From Spirochaetaceae bacterium (GTDB lineage: Bacteria > Spirochaetota > Spirochaetia > Treponematales > Breznakiellaceae), in assembly GCA_031277165.1 (NCBI GenBank), contig JAISLT010000079.1:1-33917 (forward strand): 33,917 bases of DNA, written 5' to 3'. The translations under genes and the position numbers were made by a program. Shown piece by piece: positions 7,000-13,200 of the stretch. Position 1 is the stretch's first letter, and every line of letters begins with the position of its first letter. The notes below the pieces were generated by a model. The model was not told where the DNA came from. It was given only the letters and a program-made list of their open reading frames with translations, and did not search any database.

Positions 7000-7020
7000 G
7001 GGGAACCCGGAACGGGCCCC
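7000..7020 (+). promoter_or_regulatory. Hairpin in the flaA mRNA leader
   Basis: GGGG (7000-7003) pairs with CCCC (7017-7020), and an inner CCCG (7006-7009) pairs with CGGG (7013-7016) around a GAA loop, with a two-base bulge on the 5' side. It lies between the predicted transcription start and the ribosome binding site at 7032-7037. It could stabilise the message or affect translation; the sequence does not decide. Confidence 0.4.
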
Positions 7021-7044
7021 GGTAATGTGAAAAGGAGTTTTGGG

Positions 7045-7878
7045 ATGAAACATAGAAGTTTTGGGGTTTTTTGCCTGCTGTTTATGGCGCTGACGACCCT
7101 GGCGGTATTCGGTGATGATTTTACCGTAAATCTGGAATCAAAGGTCCTTGAAAACTTTGATAATGCAGAGAATTCATTGTATGTATGGCGGAAAGAGGCC
7201 AGCCGGTATGCCGTCGGTAAGGATGAGGCGGATAAGGATAATCCTTCTTTTGCCAACATGGGTCTTGAAGACGGTGATTTTTTTCCCAAGCTCAATTTTT
7301 TTGAGATCTGGCCCATGGCTTTGTTTAGAAACAACCGGGAAAACCTGGAACTGCGAAGCCTGGGCATTTGGGGTAAATTTAAACGGATGGGCTATAACTG
7401 GATTGACATATACCCTACCCTTAAATCCGAAGGGGAGGATGCCAAACCCTACGAAATCCCAATCCCCGGCAGGGTCCGGTACCTTGACATGTGGGTCTGG
7501 GGCTCTAATCTGAATTTTTACGTGGAAGCGTACATTAGGGACGAACAGGGGGTTATCCATACCATCTACCTGGGGAACCTTGGTTACCAGGGCTGGAAGA
7601 ACCTTAGGGCCATGGTGCCCACCAGCATTCCCCAGCGGCGGCGGATTATCCTTGATCCTTCCGCGGCCAGTACCTTAAGTACCACCGACAAAAATTCCAT
7701 TTACCTAAAATTTGTAAAATTTCGCGTCTGGACCACTCCCCGGGAGGCGGTAGGGAATTTCTATGTATATTTTGATCAATTTAAGGTTCTTACCGATACC
7801 TTTGAAAGCATTTATGACGGCGACGAGATGACCGATCCCGACTGGATACGGGAAAACTGGGAAACCTCGGGGAATTAA
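7045..7878 (+). CDS. flaA: Flagellar filament outer-layer protein, FlaA family (first copy)
   Basis: 277 residues. Belongs to the spirochaetal FlaA family that sheathes the FlaB core of periplasmic flagella. A signal peptide (MKHRSFGVFCLLFMALTTLA) with likely cleavage before DDFTV directs it to the periplasm. FlaA-type blocks include VRYLDMWVWGSNLNFYVEAY, LGNLGYQGWKNLRA and NFYVYFDQFKVLTDTFESIYDG. The start is the ATG at 7045, with AAGGAG seven bases upstream; the GTG at 7027 lies before that site and is not used. The second flaA begins 11 bases after the stop. Which of the several treponemal FlaA paralogues it corresponds to cannot be settled here; fba next door suggests the FlaA2-type locus. 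Confidence 0.9.
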   Translation: MKHRSFGVFCLLFMALTTLAVFGDDFTVNLESKVLENFDNAENSLYVWRKEASRYAVGKDEADKDNPSFANMGLEDGDFFPKLNFFEIWPMALFRNNRENLELRSLGIWGKFKRMGYNWIDIYPTLKSEGEDAKPYEIPIPGRVRYLDMWVWGSNLNFYVEAYIRDEQGVIHTIYLGNLGYQGWKNLRAMVPTSIPQRRRIILDPSAASTLSTTDKNSIYLKFVKFRVWTTPREAVGNFYVYFDQFKVLTDTFESIYDGDEMTDPDWIRENWETSGN

Positions 7879-7889
7879 GGAGGCCGAAA

Positions 7890-8615
7890 ATGAAACAATG
7901 TGTTATAGCTATTTTGCTTGTGTCCCTGGCGGCGGGGGGGCTTTTTGCCCAGGCCCAGGAAATTGGCGAGCCCAACGCCGCCCAGCTGGGTATTGTGGAA
8001 GCCCAGCAAAAACTTAAGGAAGTATCGGTAGATAAGTTTGAATACGAAGGTTTCTGGCTTTCTACCATGTCCACCGACGAGGGGTATACCACCTCCCGGC
8101 TTTTCGAGGGGACTCCCTCGGCCAAGGTGCCCATCCCCGAGGAAGAAAACCTTAATATCCCCGACAAATACGTCCTTGGTACCAGGGTGGATTTTCTTCG
8201 GCGGGGCATTAACAGCTTCTTTATCTATCCCCAGCGGCCTATTCCCATTGAGGGTATAACCAAGACCGTTTCGGTGTGGGTGGCGGGCCGTAACTTTAAC
8301 CACGAGCTTAACCTTCTTTTGGAAGACGCCTTTGGCCGGTATTTTGAACTGTACATTGGAAAGCTTAACTTCCAGGGATGGAAAAAGATGACCGTGGCTA
8401 TTCCCCCCCAGGCGGTGGACGGCGTCCATGGGATTGTGCAAAGAAACTACCATTATAACAGCATGATGGGAATAAGAATAACGGGGTTCCGCATCGACTG
8501 CGATCCCATGGAAGCCTACGGCTCCTATTACATCTACTTTGACGATCTGCGGGCGGTGACGGACCTTTTTGCCGAGGATATTAAAGACGCCGACGACATG
8601 AGCGACATGTGGTAA
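7890..8615 (+). CDS. flaA: Flagellar filament outer-layer protein, FlaA family (second copy)
   Basis: 241 residues with a signal peptide (MKQCVIAILLVSLAAGGLFA, then QAQE), so periplasmic. It shares the FlaA layout with its upstream neighbour: TKTVSVWVAGRNFNHELNLL, IGKLNFQGWKKMTVAIP, and YYIYFDDLRAVTDLF near the end, followed by an acidic Asp-rich tail. The two are diverged paralogues, not a recent duplication. The ribosome binding site AAGGAGG overlaps the stop codon of the first copy, so they are cotranscribed and probably coupled. A clear terminator follows at 8634. Confidence 0.9.
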   Translation: MKQCVIAILLVSLAAGGLFAQAQEIGEPNAAQLGIVEAQQKLKEVSVDKFEYEGFWLSTMSTDEGYTTSRLFEGTPSAKVPIPEEENLNIPDKYVLGTRVDFLRRGINSFFIYPQRPIPIEGITKTVSVWVAGRNFNHELNLLLEDAFGRYFELYIGKLNFQGWKKMTVAIPPQAVDGVHGIVQRNYHYNSMMGIRITGFRIDCDPMEAYGSYYIYFDDLRAVTDLFAEDIKDADDMSDMW

Positions 8616-8633
8616 TTTGCCCTGCCAGCCCTT

Positions 8634-8659
8634 AAAAGCCGCTTAGAAGCGGCTTTTTT
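8634..8659 (+). terminator. Rho-independent terminator of the flaA operon
   Basis: GCCGCTT (8638-8644) pairs with AAGCGGC (8647-8653), extended by A:T pairs, and is followed by a run of six T (8654-8659). It lies 19 bases after the stop codon of the second flaA. The flanking A-run means it could also work from the other strand. Confidence 0.92.
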
Positions 8660-8676
8660 CTTTTTGCCGGTCAGAG

Positions 8677-8773
8677 GTTTTCCCAAAACTTCCGGTTTTT
8701 GGAAAAACAGCTCTAGGAGTTTGTTGTGCTTTACGCATAAAACTCTTAAAAATCGCCGGTCAGGCGATTTTTT
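8677..8773 (+). ncRNA. Candidate structured RNA: two stem-loops plus terminator
   Basis: Three consecutive hairpins fill this stretch. First, 8677-8689 (GTTTTCCCAAAAC) pairs with 8695-8708 (GTTTTTGGAAAAAC) across a five-base loop. Second, 8714-8722 pairs with 8740-8748 (9 bp, one G:U) around a 17-base loop. Third is an intrinsic terminator. The layout resembles a small regulatory RNA or a long structured 3' region of the flaA message. No clear promoter of its own was found, since any would overlap the flaA terminator. Orientation is set only by the terminal T-run. Confidence 0.3.
8748..8773 (+). terminator. Second rho-independent terminator
   Basis: AAAAATCGCC (8748-8757) pairs with GGCGATTTTT (8763-8772) around a GGTCA loop, ending in a T-run. 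It is symmetric, with A before and T after, so it may be bidirectional. It lies about 90 bases beyond the first terminator, which suggests that it ends a separate transcript or is a back-up. Confidence 0.75.
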
Positions 8774-8840
8774 ACCTTAAAATGCTTTTTAGCCTAATCA
8801 GGCTGTTAGACGTAGACCGGATGGCCGAAAACCGGAAAAA

Positions 8841-8908
8841 CCGGAACCGGAAAAACAGGGGCACGATCCGTAAACCGGAACCGGCAAAATAGGAGCGCGA
8901 TCCGTAAA
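8841..8908 (+). repeat. Two tandem 34-bp repeats upstream of the nuclease-like gene
   Basis: Copies 8841-8874 and 8875-8908 are directly adjacent and agree at 30 of 34 positions. Both start CCGGAACCGG and end CGATCCGTAAA. With the bases just upstream the region holds five ACCGGA hexamers (8816, 8831, 8840, 8846, 8874) and one ACCGGC (8880). They finish 21 bases before the ATG of the gene at 8930. Their position fits operator sites, but this is inference. Confidence 0.65.
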
Positions 8909-8929
8909 AAGGGAGAAACCTGCGGCGGC

Positions 8930-9610
8930 ATGAGATCCATTGGAACCGAACATGAAAGTACCCTGCACCGGGAGTTAAAGCTGCGGTACGCCCTTGGGGG
9001 GGGGATCGAAATTGAGCGGGCCGGCTTTGTCTGCGACGCCCAGGATTCCCAGGGAAGGCTTGTGGAAATACAAACCGGAAGTTTTGGGCCCTTAAAAAAG
9101 AAGCTTCCAATCCTTACGGCCCAGGAAACGGTACGGCTTATCCATCCGGTAATTGTTACCAAGACCATAGAATTATTTGACACCCAGGGGAAGCTTATTT
9201 CCCGGCGCAAGAGCCCCAGAAAGGGTTCCCTGTGGAACCTCTTTGATCAAATGATCTATGCCCCCCAATTGGCGGAACTTCCCAATCTAACCGTAGAAGT
9301 GGTCCTGCTTGACGCGGTGGAACGGCGGATCGCCGATGGCAAGGGTTCCTGGCGCCGCCGGGGGATAAGCGTCCATGACCGCTCGCTGGAACGGTACCGG
9401 GAGACAATTCCCTTTTTTGGACCGCCGGATTACCGGAATATCCTGCCCTTTCGCCGGGGAGAAAAATTTAGTTCCGCCCTGCTGGCGGAACGGGCGGGGA
9501 TTAGGCCGGAACTGGCCCGAAAGACCCTGTACGTGCTAACCGCCATTAAGGCGGTAAAGCGGCTCCGTAAAGAAGGCCAAACCTGGGTATACACCATGGG
9601 AAACTGCTGA
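8930..9610 (+). CDS. Nuclease-like protein with C-terminal winged helix (unrecognised family)
   Basis: 226 residues; I do not recognise the family with certainty. The N-terminal half has the pattern of a PD-(D/E)xK fold: E15 in a first helix, then IEIERAGFVCDAQDSQGRLVEIQTGSF with D36, E46 and Q48 in D-x9-E-x-Q spacing, then a Lys-rich helix PLKKKL. The C-terminal part (about 178-222, SSALLAERAGIRPELARKTL and then AVKRLRKEGQTWVY) looks like a winged helix-turn-helix. It could be a DNA-binding nuclease or a regulator with an inactive nuclease fold. A run of nine G (8996-9004) lies in its 5' part. It is a single gene between terminators and the convergent gene at 9628. Confidence 0.65.
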   Translation: MRSIGTEHESTLHRELKLRYALGGGIEIERAGFVCDAQDSQGRLVEIQTGSFGPLKKKLPILTAQETVRLIHPVIVTKTIELFDTQGKLISRRKSPRKGSLWNLFDQMIYAPQLAELPNLTVEVVLLDAVERRIADGKGSWRRRGISVHDRSLERYRETIPFFGPPDYRNILPFRRGEKFSSALLAERAGIRPELARKTLYVLTAIKAVKRLRKEGQTWVYTMGNC

Positions 9611-9627
9611 ATGCAGGGCGGGGAGGT

Positions 9628-9894
9628 TCATTCAACCCTGGTATGGGTGTCCTTTTTTGTATACGGCAGGAGTTCCTCGGCACTCATAAGATCCAGGTAA
9701 TGAAAGGTCTCGTTGCTGCCCTTGTTTTCGTTGGTTTTAATCCGTGTTACCCTAAAAACAATCATCTTGGCGGTGGGCAGGGGAAGATCCAGCACATGGC
9801 CGTTCATATCCACCAGAGTATTGAAGGGAAGCCTTCCCGGTACTTCCTGAATATCCCCCTCGGGGAAAACGATATAAAATTCTTCAAAAAACAT
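9628..9894 (-). CDS. Small conserved-looking protein of unknown function
   Basis: 88 residues, not recognised. It begins MFFEEFYIVFPEGDIQEVPGRL and contains a DMNGHVLDLPLPTAKMIVFRV block that suggests a small beta-rich domain. No signal peptide or membrane segment is seen. The start at 9894 has a good ribosome binding site (AGGGGG), which lies in an inverted repeat with 9939-9947. It converges on the gene ending at 9610 and diverges from mraZ. T. pallidum also has a hypothetical gene just before mraZ, as I recall, which supports its being real. Confidence 0.65.
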   Translation of the reverse strand: MFFEEFYIVFPEGDIQEVPGRLPFNTLVDMNGHVLDLPLPTAKMIVFRVTRIKTNENKGSNETFHYLDLMSAEELLPYTKKDTHTRVE

Positions 9895-9900
9895 TTTTAT

Positions 9901-9947
9901 AACCCCCTATAGCATACCGGAACAAAAAGAATCCCGCAATAGGGGTT
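9901..9947 (-). promoter_or_regulatory. Inverted repeat covering the ribosome binding site of the gene at 9628-9894
   Basis: AACCCCCTAT (9901-9910) and ATAGGGGTT (9939-9947) are inverted repeats with one bulged base, separated by 28 bases. In leftward mRNA the upstream arm AACCCCTAT would pair with ATAGGGGGTT, which contains the Shine-Dalgarno of the small gene and would hide it. It could be a translational switch or merely chance; no U-run follows. Confidence 0.35.
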
Positions 9948-10016
9948 TTGCTAAACGGATGTTAAGGTAAAATAAAAAAAATCTACTGTCGATAATGATT
10001 TTTCTTGCGGATTCGC

Positions 10017-10045
10017 TTGACCGGAAGCTAAAAGTCCTCAATAAT
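10017..10045 (+). promoter_or_regulatory. Sigma-70 promoter of the mraZ division operon
   Basis: TTGACC (10017-10022), a 17-base spacer and AATAAT (10040-10045), each five of six to consensus. Transcription would start near 10052, right at the first MraZ box and 37 bases before the mraZ ATG. It is the only convincing promoter ahead of the long mraZ-ftsZ run. Confidence 0.7.
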
Positions 10046-10050
10046 GAATA

Positions 10051-10090
10051 AAAGTGGGATATTGTGGAATAAAGTAGGAAAAAGTGTTAT
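10051..10090 (+). promoter_or_regulatory. MraZ operator: four boxes at exact 10-bp spacing
   Basis: Four consecutive 10-base units read AAAGTGGGAT, ATTGTGGAAT, AAAGTAGGAA and AAAGTGTTAT. MraZ proteins of E. coli (TGGGN with five-base gaps) and mycoplasmas (AAAGTG[T/G] repeats) bind just such helically phased direct repeats upstream of mraZ. The fourth unit contains the ATG itself. Placement directly downstream of the -10 predicts autorepression by blocking RNA polymerase. Confidence 0.8.
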
Positions 10091-10535
10091 GGCATTGGCA
10101 AGCGGAGAGTATCCGGCGACCCTGGATGATAAGGGCCGGGTAAGCATACCGGCCCGGTTTAGGGAAGGAATCCCCGAGAATCTTCTGATCCTAACAAAGG
10201 GAATTGAGCGTTGTATCTGGGCCCATACTCCCCCCCGGTGGGAAGAGGTTTCCGCCAGGCTGCGAAGGGCCGCATCCATGTCGATAAAAAAAACCGACAT
10301 GGTACACCACCGCTTTATTTTTTCCACCTACGAGGCAGAGATAGACAAGGCGGGCCGCATTGCCCTGCCCCAGAAGCTGCGGGATTTTGCCGCCCTGGGA
10401 AAGGATTGTATCGTGGCCAGCGATGGCAACCGCATTGAAATTTGGGATGCGGAACGGTATGCGGCCTATGAACAGATGATCGACGAACAGATAGTGGATG
10501 TCCTTGAGGAGATGGGACCCCTGAATCTATACTAA
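10089..10535 (+). CDS. mraZ: Transcriptional regulator MraZ
   Basis: 148 residues with two SpoVT-AbrB-like domains, each carrying the DxxGRxxxP signature: LDDKGRVSIPARFR (about 12-25) and IDKAGRIALPQKLRDF in the second half. MraZ forms rings that bind repeated boxes upstream of its own operon and represses division and cell-wall genes. The start chosen is the ATG at 10089 (MALASGEYPATL), because family similarity begins there and AGGA lies nine bases upstream. The longer open frame from 10044 would begin before the predicted transcription start. rsmH follows after 21 bases. Confidence 0.95.
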   Translation: MALASGEYPATLDDKGRVSIPARFREGIPENLLILTKGIERCIWAHTPPRWEEVSARLRRAASMSIKKTDMVHHRFIFSTYEAEIDKAGRIALPQKLRDFAALGKDCIVASDGNRIEIWDAERYAAYEQMIDEQIVDVLEEMGPLNLY

Positions 10536-10556
10536 AAAATGCACAGGGAGGCGGGT

Positions 10557-11501
10557 ATGGAAACCTTCCATACTCCGGTGCTACTGGAAGAAACAATTCA
10601 ATACCTTGCGCCCCGGAAAGAAGGGGAACTTATGGTGGACGCCACCATGGGCGAGGGGGGACACAGCGGCGCCTTTCTTGAACGTTTTCCCACCCTTAGG
10701 CTTATTGGCATAGATGCGGATGGGGAAATACAGGAACGGGCCCGGCAGCGGCTGGAACAGTACCGCCGCCGGATACGGTATTATACCTGCTGGTCCCAGG
10801 ATTTTTTTGCATCCTACCCGGTGGAACTGGACAAACCCGACACAATCCTCTTTGATCTGGGGATTAGTCTGTACCACTATGAAAAATCCGGCCGGGGTTT
10901 TACCTTTTTGCGGGACGAATATCTGGACATGCGGCTTGATAGATCCCGGGGAAAGACCGCGGCGGATGTGATAGCCGCCCTGGGGGAAAAGGATCTGGCG
11001 GACCTGCTCTACCGGAACGGGGGGGAACGGTACTCCCGGCGCATCGCCGCCGCCATAAAGAGCCATGGTCCGGTAAGCACCACCGCTTTCCTGGCGGAAC
11101 TGGTGTCTTCCTCGGTCCCCGCCGTATACCGCCGGGGGCCCATCCATCCGGCCACCCGGACCTTCATGGCCCTGCGGATCGCCGTTAACGGCGAAGCCCA
11201 GGGCCTGCCGGGATTACTGGAAAGCGCCCTGGGGGTCCTTAAAACCGGGGGCCGCCTGGGGGTCATAAGCTTTCATTCGGGGGAGGACGGGGAAGTAAAA
11301 CGTTTTTTCCGGAAAAAAAATAAGGACTGCACCTGCCCCCCGGAAGCGCCGATATGTAGATGTGGGGGGATCCGCACGGTGAATATTCTTACCCGTAAGG
11401 CGGTAAGCGCCGGGGACGAGGAACGCCGGAGGAATCCCCCGTCCCGGAGTGCAAAACTTCGGGTGGCCGAAAAAATTTATGATTCCGGGGTGCGTCCATG
11501 A
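10557..11501 (+). CDS. rsmH: 16S rRNA (cytosine-1402-N4) methyltransferase RsmH
   Basis: Methylates C1402 in the 16S rRNA decoding centre with S-adenosylmethionine. 314 residues from the ATG at 10557, preceded by GGGAGG; an ATG at 10539 is in frame but lies before that site. SAM motif DATMGEGGHS (28-37), then FDLGISLYHYEKSGRGFTFL and DMRLDRSRG are characteristic. The usual SFHSLEDR motif reads SFHSGEDGEVKRFF here, with two changes (L to G, R to G). The C-terminus has a CTCPPEAPICRCGG cysteine cluster as in many RsmH. It overlaps ftsL by ATGA. Confidence 0.95.
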   Translation: METFHTPVLLEETIQYLAPRKEGELMVDATMGEGGHSGAFLERFPTLRLIGIDADGEIQERARQRLEQYRRRIRYYTCWSQDFFASYPVELDKPDTILFDLGISLYHYEKSGRGFTFLRDEYLDMRLDRSRGKTAADVIAALGEKDLADLLYRNGGERYSRRIAAAIKSHGPVSTTAFLAELVSSSVPAVYRRGPIHPATRTFMALRIAVNGEAQGLPGLLESALGVLKTGGRLGVISFHSGEDGEVKRFFRKKNKDCTCPPEAPICRCGGIRTVNILTRKAVSAGDEERRRNPPSRSAKLRVAEKIYDSGVRP

Positions 11502-11797
11502 GCGGTCGTTTCTTTTTTTACATGATGGTTTTTTCCGTTCCTCTTCTTTTGGGCCTGACAACCTGGCAGTCCTCCCGGTACGGCGATCTGGAACGGGAAA
11601 TTGCCAAACTGGAAAAGACCCAGGAAGAGTGGGTGGAAAACAACAAGCGGCTTATCGCGGGAATAGCCTTTCTTTCTTCCCCGGACAGGATAGAACATAT
11701 TGCCCGGAATGAACTGGGGCTGAGTAAAAAGCAGCCCGAAGAGGTCCTGCAGATCTCCATAGACGGAGGGGAAGCCCCCCCCGGGGGCGAAGAATGA
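11498..11797 (+). CDS. ftsL: FtsL-like septal protein
   Basis: 99 residues: a short cytoplasmic start, one membrane segment (FFFYMMVFSVPLLLGLTTW), then a coiled coil (SRYGDLEREIAKLEKTQEEW, then VENNKRLIAG) and a Pro/Glu tail. This is the topology and length of FtsL/DivIC proteins, which bridge FtsQ to the FtsW synthase complex in the periplasm. Sequence similarity in this family is low, so position between rsmH and murF carries much of the call. It overlaps both neighbours by four bases (ATGA at 11498 and 11794). A C8 run (11775-11782) lies near its end. Confidence 0.8.
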   Translation: MSGRFFFYMMVFSVPLLLGLTTWQSSRYGDLEREIAKLEKTQEEWVENNKRLIAGIAFLSSPDRIEHIARNELGLSKKQPEEVLQISIDGGEAPPGGEE

Positions 11798-13200
11798 CCG
11801 GCCCCGTCTTGATGGATTACCAAAGCGCCGCCAAAGCCCTGGGGGCCCGGCTTCTGCCCCAGGAAGCGGAGGGAGGATTCCGGTCCGTGGCCATTGATTC
11901 CCGGAAGGTGTCCGAGGGGGCCCTGTTTGTGGCCCTCCGGGGGCTTACAACCGAGGGACACCGGTACCTTTCCCAGGCCTTTGAGGCGGGGGCCGCCGCC
12001 GCCCTGGTTACTCCGCAGGGCATGGAAGAAGCGGGGTGGAATCCCGGCGCCGCGGCGGGGGTGCTGCTGGTGGTGGACGACACCCTTAAGGCCCTGCAGG
12101 ACCTGGCCGCCGCATACCTGGACAGGTTTCCCCGGCTGCTTAGGGTGGGTATTACCGGATCCTCCGGCAAGACCACCACCAAAGAGATAAGCGCCGCCAT
12201 GGCGGGCGGCGAAAAAAAAGTGGTGATTAATCCGGGGAATCTTAACTCCGAAACGGGCCTGCCCCTGGCGGCCTTTGGAGTGCGGGACCACCACGAAGTG
12301 GGCATCTTCGAGGCGGGGATGAACCGAAGAGGGGAGATCGCCGAACTTGCGGCGGTGCTTAAGCCCCGGATTGCCCTTATTACCAACATTGGCCCCGCCC
12401 ACATCGGGATCCTGGGCAGTATGGAAGCCATCGCGGAAGAAAAAAAAGATATTTTTTCCCGGTTCACCGGAAAAGAAACCGCCCTTATACCGGAGGACGA
12501 TCCCTTTAGGGATTATCTGGCCCGGGATGTGAACGGCAGGGTTGTTTTTTACGGACAGAAGAATCTTGAGGCATCGGGAAAGCTTACGGCCATCCATGAC
12601 CGGGGCCTGGAGGGGACGGAAATTGTTTGGGAGGGGGTTCCCGCGGGCTTTGGTCTTCCGGGCCGGCACAATGTACAGAACGCCCTGGCCGCCGCGGCCC
12701 TGGCCGGCGAAGCGGGGATCAGCGGCCCCGCCATCCGGCGGGGGCTTGAGTCGGTCCGGGGACTTTTTGGCCGCAGCGAGGTGCTCCGGGGAAAGACCAC
12801 GCTTATCCGGGACTGCTACAACGCCAACCCCGATTCCGCCGCAGAGGCCCTGGCCTTCTGCGACGGCCTTTCCTGGCCCGGCCGCCGGGTGTACATCATG
12901 GGATCCATGCTGGAACTGGGGGACCGCGAAGAAGAGGCCCACAGAAAACTGGGGGAACAGCTTGCTTCTTCCCGGGCGGATCTTATATTTCTTTACGGCC
13001 GGGAAATGCAGGGGGCGGCGGAAGCCCTGAAAGAAAAGAACGTTCCCTTCTTTTATGAACGGACCCTGGAAGCCCTAAGGACCCTGGCGGCGGGGCAGAT
13101 CCGCCCCGGAGACCTGGTGCTGCTGAAGGGTTCCCGGGGCTGTGCTTTAGAGGGCCTGACCAATACGGTCCTGCTGCAGGAGGAAACGGATGTTTCTTAA
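11794..13200 (+). CDS. murF: UDP-MurNAc-tripeptide-D-alanyl-D-alanine ligase MurF
   Basis: Adds the D-Ala-D-Ala dipeptide to the UDP-MurNAc-tripeptide in the cytoplasm, the last soluble step of peptidoglycan precursor synthesis. 468 residues. N-domain VAIDSRKVSEGALFVAL, ATP loop GITGSSGKTTTKE (119-131), NLNSETGLPL, FEAGMNRRGEI and ITNIGPAHIGILGS in the Mur ligase core, and DCYNANPDSAAEAL in the C-domain. Overlaps ftsL by four bases and mraY by eleven. The cluster holds no murE, murD, murG or murC, so these must be elsewhere. Confidence 0.96.
   Translation: MTGPVLMDYQSAAKALGARLLPQEAEGGFRSVAIDSRKVSEGALFVALRGLTTEGHRYLSQAFEAGAAAALVTPQGMEEAGWNPGAAAGVLLVVDDTLKALQDLAAAYLDRFPRLLRVGITGSSGKTTTKEISAAMAGGEKKVVINPGNLNSETGLPLAAFGVRDHHEVGIFEAGMNRRGEIAELAAVLKPRIALITNIGPAHIGILGSMEAIAEEKKDIFSRFTGKETALIPEDDPFRDYLARDVNGRVVFYGQKNLEASGKLTAIHDRGLEGTEIVWEGVPAGFGLPGRHNVQNALAAAALAGEAGISGPAIRRGLESVRGLFGRSEVLRGKTTLIRDCYNANPDSAAEALAFCDGLSWPGRRVYIMGSMLELGDREEEAHRKLGEQLASSRADLIFLYGREMQGAAEALKEKNVPFFYERTLEALRTLAAGQIRPGDLVLLKGSRGCALEGLTNTVLLQEETDVS

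Noticed and set aside
9611-9640. REP-like fragment between the two convergent genes
   Set aside because: GGGGAGGTTCATTCAA resembles the repeat core at 115-130, but there is no palindrome. It overlaps the last codons of the small leftward gene, so it was left as a comment only.
10044-10088. Upstream extension of mraZ
   Set aside because: The extra 15 residues lie in the -10 region and MraZ boxes, before or at the predicted transcription start, and do not match the family.
11518-12942. 474-residue open frame on the minus strand
   Set aside because: It lies wholly antisense to ftsL and murF, whose domains are unmistakable. Its Gly/Pro/His-rich translation is the usual shadow in GC-rich DNA.
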